Assembly: GCA_964538355.1 (NCBI GenBank)
Contig: CAZIFC010000006.1
Span: forward strand, 48,754 to 112,753
DNA: 64,000 nucleotides
Direction of reading: 5' to 3'
From: Bilophila sp964538355
GTDB lineage: Bacteria; Desulfobacterota; Desulfovibrionia; Desulfovibrionales; Desulfovibrionaceae
Part shown: piece by piece, positions 33,969-43,215 of the stretch
Layout of the letters: the number at the start of each line of letters is the position of its first letter
Position numbering within the stretch: position 1 is the first letter of the stretch
The notes under the pieces: generated by a model
What the model was told of the DNA's origin: nothing
What the model saw: only the letters and a program-made list of their open reading frames with translations
Databases searched by the model: none
Made by a program: the position numbers and the translations under genes

Positions 33969-34976
33969 TCAGTCGCGCCAGCCGGAGCCTTTTTTGGCGA
34001 TGCGGCCTTTCGCCTTGTTCCAGTAGTAGAGGGCGGCACGGAGAGCCGCCTTGCGTGAGGACTGGCGGTTTCGATCCAGCGCGTCCCCAAGCGTTTCGAT
34101 CCAGCGCGCCGCAAGGCGATCCGCACGGAAGTCCCCGGCACGCCTCAGCCCTTGCGCGATCATGTCGGCATGGAGAGCGGGGTTTGCCTTGAGCCGATCA
34201 AGGGCCTCCAGAACGGACTCCTCAGTCGGGGTTTCCAGAAAGTCGAGCGGCGATGTCCACAGCTCCCGGTAGGCCGGTTCCGGGCCGAGCAGGGCGGGAA
34301 CGCCCGCCGTCCATGCGTTGACCAGCTTGGAGGCCGGTTTGGTCGCCAGCACAACGGGCGGGCAGTTTCGGACGGCAAGCACCGCGTCCACGTCGCGGTA
34401 GTCGTTCCATGTACCCTGAAACCGATTGACGAAGCAAATGCCCCGCTGCCGGAGGGCTTCCTGAAAGGCCGGAGCCTGCACGAAGCGAGGCTCGTACTGG
34501 TTGCTGCCAAAATAGGCGATGTGTTCGAGACGCGTGCCGCGCTCGGGGTTTCTTGGGATCAGGCCGGGCTGGGGCCAGTGGGGGATATGCCGGAACCGGG
34601 TGCTTTCCCCGTTCAGCCCGTTCTGGGTGATGACGAGATCCGCCAGAGCCGGAAGGGGCCTGTCCGCCTGGGCGACGACGGCAAAGCACCGGTGTACGCC
34701 CAGGGCCGGGACCGCATCATCATAATGGAAGACGCAGACGGCATTGGGCACGGCTTTGGTCGTGAGGATCGGTTCGAAGGGGCACTCGGCCGCGCAGAGT
34801 CTGGCCCAGGTCTGAATACACCAGCAGTCTCTCCCCGAAAGGATGCGTTCCGGGCAGTCATCCGCCGGAAACGGCCGGGGGTTTTCGAGCAGCTCGGGCC
34901 AGGCCTTCTTGAGGTGCCTTTCGCTGACGACGAAGTAGACCTTTTCGCGGGAAGGGGATTCGGAGCGGGTGTTCAT
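33969..34976 (-). CDS. Glycosyltransferase-like protein (GT-B, family 4-like C-terminus)
   Basis: 335 aa. The C-terminal half has the nucleotide-sugar site pattern of GT-B enzymes: K-L-V-N-A-W-T-A-G-V-P-A-L-L-G-P-E-P-A-Y-R-E-L, followed by helices with L-x-x-N-P-x-L. The N-terminal half is less conserved and contains several Cys. It may act on surface glycans. It is followed by an MFS transporter and is probably cotranscribed with it. The specificity and the acceptor are unknown. Confidence 0.7.
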   Translation of the reverse strand: MNTRSESPSREKVYFVVSERHLKKAWPELLENPRPFPADDCPERILSGRDCWCIQTWARLCAAECPFEPILTTKAVPNAVCVFHYDDAVPALGVHRCFAVVAQADRPLPALADLVITQNGLNGESTRFRHIPHWPQPGLIPRNPERGTRLEHIAYFGSNQYEPRFVQAPAFQEALRQRGICFVNRFQGTWNDYRDVDAVLAVRNCPPVVLATKPASKLVNAWTAGVPALLGPEPAYRELWTSPLDFLETPTEESVLEALDRLKANPALHADMIAQGLRRAGDFRADRLAARWIETLGDALDRNRQSSRKAALRAALYYWNKAKGRIAKKGSGWRD

Positions 34977-35333
34977 GCCGTTGCCTTACCGGATTTCCGG
35001 GCAGGGGGAAAGGCTTCACAGAAAGCCTCCAATCAGGGCCGGCAGCCCAAAAGAATAGGGAATCGGCAGGGATTCCTGCTGATTAGTTAATCAAACAGTG
35101 TAAAGCCCGCAAGAAAATTTTCCTGTTCCAAAAAAAAGAATCCGGCATCTTTTCGTTATAATGCGCTTTAATAATTTATCCAATTTTATCTTTGGTATGG
35201 CGCACAATTTGTGACTCTTCGATCAAACAGTCGACAGGTCTTGCGCTAATACGAAAAACAAAACATAGTCATGCTAACTTTTCGGGAAGGTTTTTTTCTT
35301 TTTCACAACTTTGTCCAAGGTAAAGGAGTCACT
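34977..35333. other. AT-rich divergent region upstream of lctP
   Basis: 357 bases without a gene. Bases 35085-35275 are clearly AT-rich. A TATAAT-like box lies at 35158-35163, but no well-spaced -35 is seen. The region probably contains the lctP promoter and regulator sites. Confidence 0.4.
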
Positions 35334-36995
35334 ATGTCCGTTGAACTGCTTGCGTTGGTGGCGGTTCTCCCCATCCTCGTTGCGCTGATTCTCATGGTCG
35401 GCATGCGCTGGCCCGCAACAAAAGCCATGCCGCTCGCGTGGCTCGTCTGCGCCGCCAGCGGCGTTTTGGTCTGGGGCCTTGCCCCGGGTTATGTCGCCGC
35501 TCTGACCCTTCAGGGCATTGTCACCGCCATCGGGGTGCTCATCATTGTTTTCGGCGCGATTCTGATCCTGTTCACGCTCGAACGGAGCGGGGGCATGGAA
35601 ACCATCCAGTACGGGATGCAGAACATCAGCCGCGACAAGCGCGTGCAGGCGGTCATCATCGGCTACATGTTTGCTGCCTTTATTGAAGGCGCAGCCGGAT
35701 TCGGCACCCCCGCCGCGCTGGCCGCTCCGCTTCTTTTGGCCCTTGGCTTCCCGGCCATGGCCGCCGCCATCATCTGCCTTGTGTTCAACAGCTTCCCCGT
35801 GAGCTTCGGCGCGGTGGGAACGCCCATCGTGATGGGACTCACCCCCCTCAAGCCTATCCTTGATGCCGGGGTTGCCGACGGCGGCATGACCTACGCCGAG
35901 TTCTGCAAGATCGTGGGCGAATACTGCACCCTGATGCACATCCCCATGGCCTTCATCCTGCCCATCGTCATGCTGGGCTTCATGACCCGCTTCTACGGTC
36001 CCAACCGCACCTGGTCCGAAGGCTTTGCCGCCTGGAAGTATTGCATCTTCGCCGGCGTGTGCTTTGCCGTCCCCTACGCTCTCGTTGCGTGGACTCTCGG
36101 ACCCGAGCTGCCTTCTCTGGTCGGTGCGCTGATCGGACTCGGCATCCTCGTTTACGGTACGAAGAAGGGCTTCTGCGTGCCTGAAAAGGCTTGGGATTTT
36201 GGCCCTCATGAAAAGTGGGACCCCTCCTGGACCGGCAATATCGCCGCCAGCGGCAAGACCGAATTCCGTCCTCACATGAGCCAGCTCCGCGCCTGGATGC
36301 CCTACGCGCTCATCGGTCTCATCCTCGTGGTGACCCGTATTCCCGAACTCGGACTGAAGGCCTGGCTTGCCTCCTTCAAGCTCAGCTTCACCAACATTCT
36401 CGGCTATCAGGGCGTCAATGCCTCCATTGACTACCTTTTCCTGCCCGGCACCATCCCCTTTACGCTGGTTGCGCTGCTGACCGTGGCGATTCACGGTATG
36501 AAGGCCAACGATGTGAAGGACGCGTGGACCACCACCTTTGCCAAGATGAAGGCCCCCACCATCGCGCTGTTTGCGGCGGTGGCCCTGGTGTCCATCTTCC
36601 GTGGTTCCGGCGTGAATGAAGCCGGCATGGATTCCATGCCTCTGGCCCTTGCCAAGACGCTGGCCGACCTTACCGGCGGCGCATGGCCCGCTCTGGCTTC
36701 CTATGTCGGCGGCCTTGGCGCGTTCATCACGGGTTCCAACACCGTTTCGGACCTTCTGTTTGCCCAGTTCCAGTGGGATATGGCCACGCAGCTGAACTTC
36801 TCCAAGGAAGTCATCGTAGCGGCTCAGGCCGTCGGCGGCGGCATGGGCAACATGGTTTGCATCCACAACGTTGTGGCCGTGTGCGCCGTGGTGGGGCTTT
36901 CCGGACAGGAAGGCATGATTCTCAAGAAGACCTTCTGGCCCTTCCTGCTGTATGGCGTGGTTGTGGGCATGGTTGCCTGCCTCCTCGTTTTCTAG
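35334..36995 (+). CDS. lctP: L-lactate permease, LctP family
   Basis: 553 aa, about 13-14 hydrophobic helices. Family motifs include F-I-E-G-A-A-G-F-G-T-P-A-A-[LI]-A-A-P-L-L and the C-terminal G-S-N-T-V-S-D-L-L-F-A-x-F-Q. It imports lactate, the usual electron donor of these bacteria. The start at 35334 has an AAAGGAG site; the frame extends 21 codons further without a site. Expression may be tied to the oxidase pair at 61-63.8 kb, although they are unlinked. Confidence 0.95.
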   Translation: MSVELLALVAVLPILVALILMVGMRWPATKAMPLAWLVCAASGVLVWGLAPGYVAALTLQGIVTAIGVLIIVFGAILILFTLERSGGMETIQYGMQNISRDKRVQAVIIGYMFAAFIEGAAGFGTPAALAAPLLLALGFPAMAAAIICLVFNSFPVSFGAVGTPIVMGLTPLKPILDAGVADGGMTYAEFCKIVGEYCTLMHIPMAFILPIVMLGFMTRFYGPNRTWSEGFAAWKYCIFAGVCFAVPYALVAWTLGPELPSLVGALIGLGILVYGTKKGFCVPEKAWDFGPHEKWDPSWTGNIAASGKTEFRPHMSQLRAWMPYALIGLILVVTRIPELGLKAWLASFKLSFTNILGYQGVNASIDYLFLPGTIPFTLVALLTVAIHGMKANDVKDAWTTTFAKMKAPTIALFAAVALVSIFRGSGVNEAGMDSMPLALAKTLADLTGGAWPALASYVGGLGAFITGSNTVSDLLFAQFQWDMATQLNFSKEVIVAAQAVGGGMGNMVCIHNVVAVCAVVGLSGQEGMILKKTFWPFLLYGVVVGMVACLLVF

Positions 36996-37016
36996 ACCGG
37001 GACAGGCCGTCCTTTT

Positions 37017-37052
37017 GGGGAATCCTCTTTTGAAGGGGATTCCCTTTTTTTT
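37017..37052 (+). terminator. Terminator after lctP
   Basis: GGGGAATCC ... GGATTCCC followed by eight T, 21 bases past the stop. Between here and the rplM promoter (37053-37448) nothing is recognisable. Confidence 0.9.
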
Positions 37053-37448
37053 CGGGAGACAACCTCCCGCGGGCAAACTTTTTGTTGCCATTTGCGTGGA
37101 TATGGGGCAGAATGATGCCCGCTGTTCTGGAGCGTAAGCAGGCTTTTTCTTCTGACCGCCTGTCTTTTCGTCAAGTTCCACGGAACGCCAGTCGTTCCGG
37201 CGGCGTCCGGTGGGCCGGAAACCTTCAGGTCTTTCCCGGTTTGCTGGATACGGCTTCCTCCTTGTGATCCGTTACTCGCAGGTGGTGGGCCGGTCGCGCC
37301 GCGTCTTTTTGCTCCGAACTGGCCCAAGATCTCCAGATCTTTCGGGAACATGGTTTGTGGGCGTTTCGACGCCGCAGTGACTGTGAATCGATGCCGGATA
37401 CGGCAGCGATTCTTCCCTGCCGAGCACAGCGGAAAACGGTTTTGTCGC

Positions 37449-37477
37449 TTGACAAGCCTGCTCTGGCATTTTATACA
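37449..37477 (+). promoter_or_regulatory. Sigma-70 promoter for rplM-rpsI
   Basis: TTGACA (37449-37454), 17-base spacer, TATACA (37472-37477), 38 bases before the rplM start. Near consensus, as expected for ribosomal genes. The short 5' leader is compatible with L13 autoregulation but no structure is asserted. Confidence 0.9.
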
Positions 37478-37515
37478 TTTCGTTCCACAAGTTTTAGCAG
37501 AGGAGACGCTTCAGC

Positions 37516-37950
37516 ATGAAGACGTTTAGCCCCACTCCGGAGCATATCGACCATCAGTGGTTTGTCGTGGATGCGGACAATCAGGTTCTCGGCCGTCTGG
37601 CTGCCCAAATTGCCCACCGCCTCCGTGGCAAGCACAAGCCCGAATTTGCTCCGCACATGGATAACGGCGACGTGATCGTCGTTGTCAATTGCGAAAAGAT
37701 CAAGGTCACCGGCGCCAAGCTGGAAAAGAAAAAGTACTACCATCATTCCGGCTATGTGGGCGGTCTGCGTGAAACGACGCTGGACAAGCTCCTTGCTGAG
37801 AAGCCTGCCGACGTGCTGACGCACGCCGTCCGTGGTATGCTTCCCAAGAATCGTCTGGGTCGTGCCATGCTGAAGAAGCTCAAGGTGTATGCTGGCCCCA
37901 CGCATCCGCATACCGCCCAGAGCCCGAAGCCTCTGTCCTTCCCGTACTAA
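37516..37950 (+). CDS. rplM: 50S ribosomal protein L13
   Basis: 144 aa, standard length. It shows the L13 pattern W-F-V-V-D-A-D-N-Q-V-L-G-R-L-A-A-x-I-A, N-C-E-K-I-K-V-T-G and G-M-L-P-K-N-R-L-G-R. It binds the 5' region of 23S rRNA early in assembly. rpsI starts 18 bases downstream, the universal L13-S9 operon. Confidence 0.98.
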   Translation: MKTFSPTPEHIDHQWFVVDADNQVLGRLAAQIAHRLRGKHKPEFAPHMDNGDVIVVVNCEKIKVTGAKLEKKKYYHHSGYVGGLRETTLDKLLAEKPADVLTHAVRGMLPKNRLGRAMLKKLKVYAGPTHPHTAQSPKPLSFPY

Positions 37951-37968
37951 CGAGGCCAGGAGTCAATC

Positions 37969-38358
37969 ATGTCTGAGTTTGATTACGGCACGGGCCGTCG
38001 CAAGAATGCTACTGCGCGTACCCGTCTCTATGCCGGAAACGGCAACATCGAAGTCAACGGTCGTAAAGTGGAAGACTACTTCCCCCGTAAGACCCTTCAG
38101 ATGATCATCCGCCAGCCCCTGGTTCTCACCAAGCTCGTGGAAAAGTTTGATGTGAAGGTTAATGTTTGCGGCGGCGGCGTGAGCGGTCAGGCCGAGGCTG
38201 TGCGCCACGGTATTTCCCGCGCCCTGCTGAGCGTTGATCCTTCGCTGCGCGGCGTTCTGAAGCGTGCCGGGTTCCTGACCCGTGACGCTCGCAAGAAGGA
38301 ACGTAAAAAGTACGGTCAGCGCGCCGCTCGTGCTCGCTACCAGTACTCGAAGCGTTAA
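37969..38358 (+). CDS. rpsI: 30S ribosomal protein S9
   Basis: 129 aa. It starts G-T-G-R-R-K-N-A-T-A-R and contains G-G-G-V-S-G-Q-A-E-A-[VI]-R-H-G-I-[SA]-R-A-L. The C-terminal R-K-K-Y-G-Q-R-x-A-R...Y-S-K-R tail reaches the P site tRNA. An AGGAG site precedes the start. Confidence 0.98.
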   Translation: MSEFDYGTGRRKNATARTRLYAGNGNIEVNGRKVEDYFPRKTLQMIIRQPLVLTKLVEKFDVKVNVCGGGVSGQAEAVRHGISRALLSVDPSLRGVLKRAGFLTRDARKKERKKYGQRAARARYQYSKR

Positions 38359-38385
38359 GCCGCAAGGTACGTTTCAGGTTTATTC

Positions 38386-38410
38386 AGGCCGGGGGAAACC
38401 CCGGCCTTTT
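38386..38410 (+). terminator. Terminator after rpsI
   Basis: Perfect GGCCGGGG-gaaa-CCCCGGCC (38387-38406) followed by TTTT. Confidence 0.9.
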
Positions 38411-38512
38411 GGTTTTTGCGTCCGCTGGCTGCTGTGGGAAGATCGGCGCATTACCTGCCTGCCGAAGTGGCCTTTTCCTTTTTATTCACCTGCCCCGCCT
38501 GATGATAACGGC

Positions 38513-38541
38513 TTGTGGAATCAACGGGCTTCGGGTAGACT
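38513..38541 (+). promoter_or_regulatory. Possible promoter for rnj
   Basis: TTGTGG (38513-38518), 17-base spacer, TAGACT (38536-38541), about 30 bases before the start codon. Confidence 0.45.
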
Positions 38542-38571
38542 TCCGACAACAACCTACGAACAGAGAGCATA

Positions 38572-40227
38572 ATGACGGACACTTTTTTGACCATCACACC
38601 CCTTGGGGGATTTGGTGAAATCGGCATGAATTGCCAGATGTGGAATACGCCCGAGGGGTGTGTTCTCGTTGACTGCGGGATCATGTTCCCGGATGATCAA
38701 CAGCTTGGCGTGGATGTGGTCATCCCGCCGCTGGATCCCATTCTGGCGCAGCGCGATCGCCTGCTCGGGCTTGTGCTCACGCACGGGCACGAAGACCATA
38801 TCGGGGCTGTTCCGTGGCTGGTTTCCTTTGTAAAAGGACTGAAAATATACAGTTCCCCGATGACGCTGGCCCTTGTCGAGCACAAGCTCCGCGAGCGCGG
38901 CCTTCTGGATCGGGTTGAGCTTATCACCGTCACTCCCCGCCAGGAGCTTTCCCTTGGCGGCATGCGGTTTCATTTTATTCCGGTAAGCCATTCAATTCCC
39001 CAGGGGTATGCCCTTGCGGTAGATACGCCCTCGGGCAAGGTCGTGCATACGGGCGATTTCAAGATCGATCCTTTCCCCGCCGACGGCGTGGGAACGGACT
39101 TGGCCGCATTGCGCGCATTCGCCGGGGAAGAGGGGGTGCGCCTGCTTCTTTCCGATTCCACCAATGCAGAGGGCGAAGGCCATACCCAGTCTGAAAAGGT
39201 GGTTCGCGAAACGTTCCATGACATTTTTTCGGAAGCCAAGGGGCGCATCGTCATTACCCTTTTTTCCAGCCATATCGAGCGCATCCAGATGGTGTTCGAC
39301 ATGGCCCGGGAATTTGATCGCGTGGTCGTCGTCAGCGGCCGGAGCCTTGTCAACAACATTGAACGGGCCCGGGATCTCGGCTTCATGCGGATGCCCCCGG
39401 AACTGTTTACGGATCAGACTATCCCCGAGGTTTCTCCCGAGCGGATGGTGGTCATCGCCACCGGATCGCAGGGCGAGCCGCTGTCGGCCTTGTCGCGCAT
39501 CGCTTCGGGCGAACACCGCCAGCTTTCGATTCTGGAAGGCGATACGGTCATCATGTCGTCGCGGGTCATTCCCGGAAATGCCCGGGCTGTGAACCGGCTC
39601 ATCAACCAGATGTACCGCATGGGCGCGGATGTGTGCCATGACGGAACCCGTCCCGTGCATGTCTCGGGGCATGGCCGCCGCGACGAGCTGCGGGCCATGC
39701 TCGACACGGTGCGCCCCAAGTTCTTTGTGCCCATCCACGGGGAATACCGCCACTTGATCCAGCACCGGGATCTGGCCCGAGACTGGGGTATCGCGCCTGA
39801 GCGCACGTTTATCCTTGACGACGGCGAACCGCTGACCCTGCTTCCCGACGGTATCCGGCTTGAGGAAAAAATTCCCGCCGGGTCCATTCTGGTGGACGGC
39901 AAGGGGGTTGGCGACGTGGGCAACCTTGTGCTGCGCGAACGCCAGCTGCTCGGCGGCGACGGCGTGGTTGTCGTTGTGCTGGTGCTTGACGAAGAGACCG
40001 GAGAGGTCATCCACGGGCCGGACATGATTTCCAAGGGGTTTGTTTTCGAGCAGCAGTTCAGCCATCTGCTTGAAGACGCCAAATGCCTTGTTCTTGATCA
40101 TCTTGAAGCGAAGCCGCGCCTTGGCATTCCGCGCCTTGGCGACCGCATCCGTTCGTCCCTGCGGAGCTTCTTCCGCCGCGTCGTCGGGAGAGATCCGGTC
40201 GTGGTTCCGGTTATTACGGAAGTTTAA
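38572..40227 (+). CDS. rnj: Ribonuclease J
   Basis: 551 aa. The metallo-beta-lactamase core has T-H-G-H-E-D-H-I-G-A-V-P-W, H-S-I-P and H-T-G-D-F-K. The beta-CASP part includes S-D-S-T-N-A-E and the C-terminal H-V-S-G-H-G and P-I-H-G-E-Y-R-H motifs. A C-terminal domain follows. Dual 5' exo- and endoribonuclease of mRNA and rRNA processing. Its start is followed by a poly-T stretch encoding F-L; the ribosome site (GAGAGC) is modest. Confidence 0.95.
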   Translation: MTDTFLTITPLGGFGEIGMNCQMWNTPEGCVLVDCGIMFPDDQQLGVDVVIPPLDPILAQRDRLLGLVLTHGHEDHIGAVPWLVSFVKGLKIYSSPMTLALVEHKLRERGLLDRVELITVTPRQELSLGGMRFHFIPVSHSIPQGYALAVDTPSGKVVHTGDFKIDPFPADGVGTDLAALRAFAGEEGVRLLLSDSTNAEGEGHTQSEKVVRETFHDIFSEAKGRIVITLFSSHIERIQMVFDMAREFDRVVVVSGRSLVNNIERARDLGFMRMPPELFTDQTIPEVSPERMVVIATGSQGEPLSALSRIASGEHRQLSILEGDTVIMSSRVIPGNARAVNRLINQMYRMGADVCHDGTRPVHVSGHGRRDELRAMLDTVRPKFFVPIHGEYRHLIQHRDLARDWGIAPERTFILDDGEPLTLLPDGIRLEEKIPAGSILVDGKGVGDVGNLVLRERQLLGGDGVVVVVLVLDEETGEVIHGPDMISKGFVFEQQFSHLLEDAKCLVLDHLEAKPRLGIPRLGDRIRSSLRSFFRRVVGRDPVVVPVITEV

Positions 40228-40257
40228 CGCCTTGTTGCAACGCATGGCATGATCTGG

Positions 40258-40296
40258 AAAAGCCCCTTCTTCCCAGCTGGAGGAGGGGCTTTTTCT
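40258..40296 (+). terminator. Terminator after rnj
   Basis: AAAGCCCCTTCTTCC-cagct-GGAGGAGGGGCTTT followed by TTC, 30 bases past the stop. Confidence 0.9.
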
Positions 40297-40327
40297 GTTG
40301 TGCGCGTATGCCTGCCATGAAAGCAGA

Positions 40328-40357
40328 AAGCCCCCGGAAAGGTGTTCCGGGGGCTTT
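40328..40357 (-). terminator. Terminator after glnN
   Basis: Minus strand AAAGCCCCCGGAA-cacc-TTTCCGGGGGCTTT followed by CTGCTTTC, 14 bases past the stop. It faces the rnj terminator. Confidence 0.9.
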
Positions 40358-40370
40358 ACGCATACCTGTT

Positions 40371-42551
40371 TTACTTTACAAACAGCATTTCCTGATAGCT
40401 CGGCAGGGGCCAGAGATCTTCGGGAACGATGCATTCAAGGTGATCGGCCAGCGTGCGGATGGCGTTCATGGCCGGAATGACCACGGTACACTTGTGATGC
40501 GCTTCCTGCACGATATCCGCGATCTCCATGTCCACGTTGGCTTCGAGGTGTTCGAGGGCTTCGCGGAGCTTGCGGAGGGTTTCGTCGATGTCGTCGAGCA
40601 GGACGGTGTCAGGCTCGCGGTTCAGGGAGCGCATGTCGAGACAGGCACGGAGCAGTTCTTCCTGGAAGCGAAGCCCCGCAGGATAGATGATGGTCCGGCC
40701 CATGCGGATGACAAGGTTCGCTTCGGCCCGGATCGTCTTGCAATACTGTTCGATGTAGATTTCCTGACGCGCCTTGAGTTCCTGACGGGACAACACGTTG
40801 TAGCGTCCGTAGAGGTCAATCGTGTCGGGGCTGGTGTATACCATCAGGGCTTCGGGGGTCGTCCGGTAGTTGGGCAGGCCGCGGCGTTCCGCTTCCTGAT
40901 GCCAGATTTCCGAATAGCCGTCCCCGTTGAAGATGACGGCACTGTGTTCTTCGATGATTTCCTGAATGAGGCTGCCCACGGCGGCGTGGAGCTTTTCGGA
41001 GTCGCCGCAGGAGAGCTTTTCGAGGCGCGTGGCGGCATAATCCAGCGATTCCGCCATCATGGTGTTCAGTGCCGTCTGGGAGGCGGAAGCGGGCATGCTG
41101 GAACCGAGCGCGCGGAATTCGAAGCGGTTCCCCGTAAAGGCAAAGGGGCTGGTCCGGTTGCGGTCGCCCGGGTCGGCGGGAAGCGGGGGCAGGGTATCCA
41201 CGCCCACGTTCATCAGGCGTCTGCCCTTGGAGCCGCGGACCTGGCCGACACGGAACTGCTCCAGAACGTCGGTAAGCTGGTCGCCGAGGAACATGGACAT
41301 GATCGCCGGCGGAGCTTCGTTCGCGCCGAGGCGGTGATCATTGGATGCGGCGGCGGCAGTGGCGCGCAGCAGTCCGCCGAACTTGTGCAGGGCACGGATG
41401 GCCGAGACGAGGAACACGAGGAACATGGCGTTTTCGTGCGGGGTTTCGCCGGGATCGAAGAGGCTGCCCACTTCGGCGTTGCCGATGGAATAGTTCAGGT
41501 GCTTGCCGGAACCGTTGATGCCGCTGAAGGGCTTTTCGTGCAGCAGGCAGTGCAGGCCGTGCCGTTTGGCGACCTTCTTCAGCACCGTCATCATGAGCTG
41601 GTTGTGGTCGATGGCAAGGTTGCCCGTTTCGTACACAGGCGCGATTTCGTACTGGCTGGGGGCCACTTCGTTGTGGTGGGTGCGTACGGGCACGCCGAGC
41701 TTGTACAGTTCGCGTTCGGCCTCGGTGATGCAGCTCATCACGCGGCGGGGCATGACGCCGTAGTACTGGTCTTCAAACTCCTGACCCTTGGCGGGCTTTG
41801 CGCCGAACAGGGTGCGTCCGGCGGTGAGCAGGTCGGGGCGGCCAAAAACGAAGTTGCGGTCGATGAGGAAGAATTCCTGTTCCAGCCCGGCGTAGGAGAT
41901 GACGGGGAGGGAGGTTTTCTTGCCGAAAAGCTTGAGAATGCGGCTGGCCTGCTTGTTCAGGGCCTGATTGGAACGCAGGAGCGGCGTCTTGCGGTCAAGC
42001 GCAACCCCGGTCCAGGAAAGGAAGGCCGTGGGAATGCACAGCACGATGCCGCTGCTGTTTTCCATGAGGTAGGCCGGACTGGTCACGTCCCATGCGGTAT
42101 AGCCGCGGGCCTCGAACGTGCTGCGAAGGCCGCCGGAAGGGAAGCTCGAGCCGTCGGCTTCGCCCTGGCTCAGCATCTTGCCGCTGAATTCGGTAATGAC
42201 GCCGCCGTGTCCGTCGGGGGACAGGAAGCCGTCGTGCTTTTCGGCGGAGTGTCCGGTCAGGGGATAGAACACATGGGTAAAGTGGGTTGCGCCTTTTTCG
42301 ATAGCCCAATCCTTCATGGTGGAGGCAACAATGTCCGCCAGAGAAGGATCGAGCTGCACACCTTGTTCGATGGTCTTGCGCAGGGACTTGTACACGATAC
42401 GCGGCAAACGTTCCTTCATGACCTTGTCGCTGAAGACGTTGCTTCCGTAAATTTCGGTCGGCTTGGTGTCGGCGTAATTCAGGGGCGCGAGATCCGGTTT
42501 GTAGCTGGTGATGGCTCTGATGGCATTGCTGCGGGCATTGCTTCCGCTCAT
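40371..42551 (-). CDS. glnN: Glutamine synthetase, type III
   Basis: 726 aa, far longer than type I (about 470 aa). It contains the GSIII N-terminal domain with F-[TS]-H-V-F-Y-P-L-T-G-H-[ST]-A-E-K-H-D-G-F, the ammonium/glutamate site with G-L-E-Q-E-F-F-L-I-D, the H-H-N-E-V-A-P-S-Q-Y-E-[IL]-A-P motif, and the ATP loop region H-E-K-P-F-x-G-I-N-G-S-G-K-H. It makes glutamine from glutamate and ammonia. Type III enzymes are best known from Bacteroidetes, cyanobacteria and some anaerobes. dksA is divergent. Confidence 0.96.
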   Translation of the reverse strand: MSGSNARSNAIRAITSYKPDLAPLNYADTKPTEIYGSNVFSDKVMKERLPRIVYKSLRKTIEQGVQLDPSLADIVASTMKDWAIEKGATHFTHVFYPLTGHSAEKHDGFLSPDGHGGVITEFSGKMLSQGEADGSSFPSGGLRSTFEARGYTAWDVTSPAYLMENSSGIVLCIPTAFLSWTGVALDRKTPLLRSNQALNKQASRILKLFGKKTSLPVISYAGLEQEFFLIDRNFVFGRPDLLTAGRTLFGAKPAKGQEFEDQYYGVMPRRVMSCITEAERELYKLGVPVRTHHNEVAPSQYEIAPVYETGNLAIDHNQLMMTVLKKVAKRHGLHCLLHEKPFSGINGSGKHLNYSIGNAEVGSLFDPGETPHENAMFLVFLVSAIRALHKFGGLLRATAAAASNDHRLGANEAPPAIMSMFLGDQLTDVLEQFRVGQVRGSKGRRLMNVGVDTLPPLPADPGDRNRTSPFAFTGNRFEFRALGSSMPASASQTALNTMMAESLDYAATRLEKLSCGDSEKLHAAVGSLIQEIIEEHSAVIFNGDGYSEIWHQEAERRGLPNYRTTPEALMVYTSPDTIDLYGRYNVLSRQELKARQEIYIEQYCKTIRAEANLVIRMGRTIIYPAGLRFQEELLRACLDMRSLNREPDTVLLDDIDETLRKLREALEHLEANVDMEIADIVQEAHHKCTVVIPAMNAIRTLADHLECIVPEDLWPLPSYQEMLFVK

Positions 42552-42729
42552 GCGTATCTACTCCTTGGGGGCTTGCGGTTACGACGGAATGGATGTTTAT
42601 ACTCCAAGTGTCAAGGTAACGGAAGGGGCGGTATTGCCCTTTTCCTCACATGATTCTTTTCTTGTACGGCAATGTTTCTCTTTACGAACCCAGTCTTCTC
42701 GGCTATATGAAGGAACTCGACACAAGCTT

Positions 42730-42749
42730 GATACGGCTTGGGCCGTATC
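42730..42749 (+). promoter_or_regulatory. Perfect hairpin just before the dksA ribosome site
   Basis: GATACGGC-ttgg-GCCGTATC, 25 bases before the start codon, with no following T run. It could be an operator or an mRNA leader hairpin that affects translation or stability. Confidence 0.5.
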
Positions 42750-42774
42750 AGGAAGACTGCCAGGAGGTAGTTTC

Positions 42775-43137
42775 TTGGAACAGAAGGATATCGAATATTT
42801 TCGTACGCTCCTCGACAATATGCTTGAAGAGGCGCAGCATAAGGGTGACTCGACGTTGTCGGACCTTACCGACAGCAATGAGCTCTTCGCCGATCCCGCG
42901 GATCGTGCGTCCGCAGAGTCCGACCGTGCCTTTACGCTGCGGATCCGTGACCGGGAACGTCGCCTGATCAGAAAAATCCAGTCCGCCATCCAGCGGCTGG
43001 ATGACGGTACCTATGGCATATGCGAAGACTGCGGCGAGGAAATCAGTATTCCCCGACTCAAGGCCAGACCTGTGACCAAGCTTTGCATCAACTGCAAGGC
43101 CCGGCAGGAAGAAGGCGAAAACATCCGGGGCGAATAA
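42775..43137 (+). CDS. dksA: DksA/TraR-family C4 zinc-finger regulator
   Basis: 120 aa. An N-terminal coiled coil (about 1-85) with D-x-x-D...A near the tip (D-P-A-D-R-A-S-A-E) leads to a C4 zinc finger C-E-D-C ... C-I-N-C. It binds the RNA polymerase secondary channel with ppGpp. The start is TTG at 42775, chosen because an AGGAGG site lies seven bases upstream; 89 upstream codons in frame have no support. Confidence 0.92.
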   Translation: MEQKDIEYFRTLLDNMLEEAQHKGDSTLSDLTDSNELFADPADRASAESDRAFTLRIRDRERRLIRKIQSAIQRLDDGTYGICEDCGEEISIPRLKARPVTKLCINCKARQEEGENIRGE

Positions 43138-43145
43138 ACCAGACG

Positions 43146-43177
43146 GCCCGTCGAAGCTCCGCTTTGACGGGCTTTTT
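43146..43177 (+). terminator. Terminator after dksA
   Basis: GCCCGTC-g-AAGC-tcc-GCTT-t-GACGGGC followed by TTTTTC. Confidence 0.9.
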
Positions 43178-43215
43178 CTTTTCTGGCAACCGTCTTTCCC
43201 GGTTTCAGAGGCACT

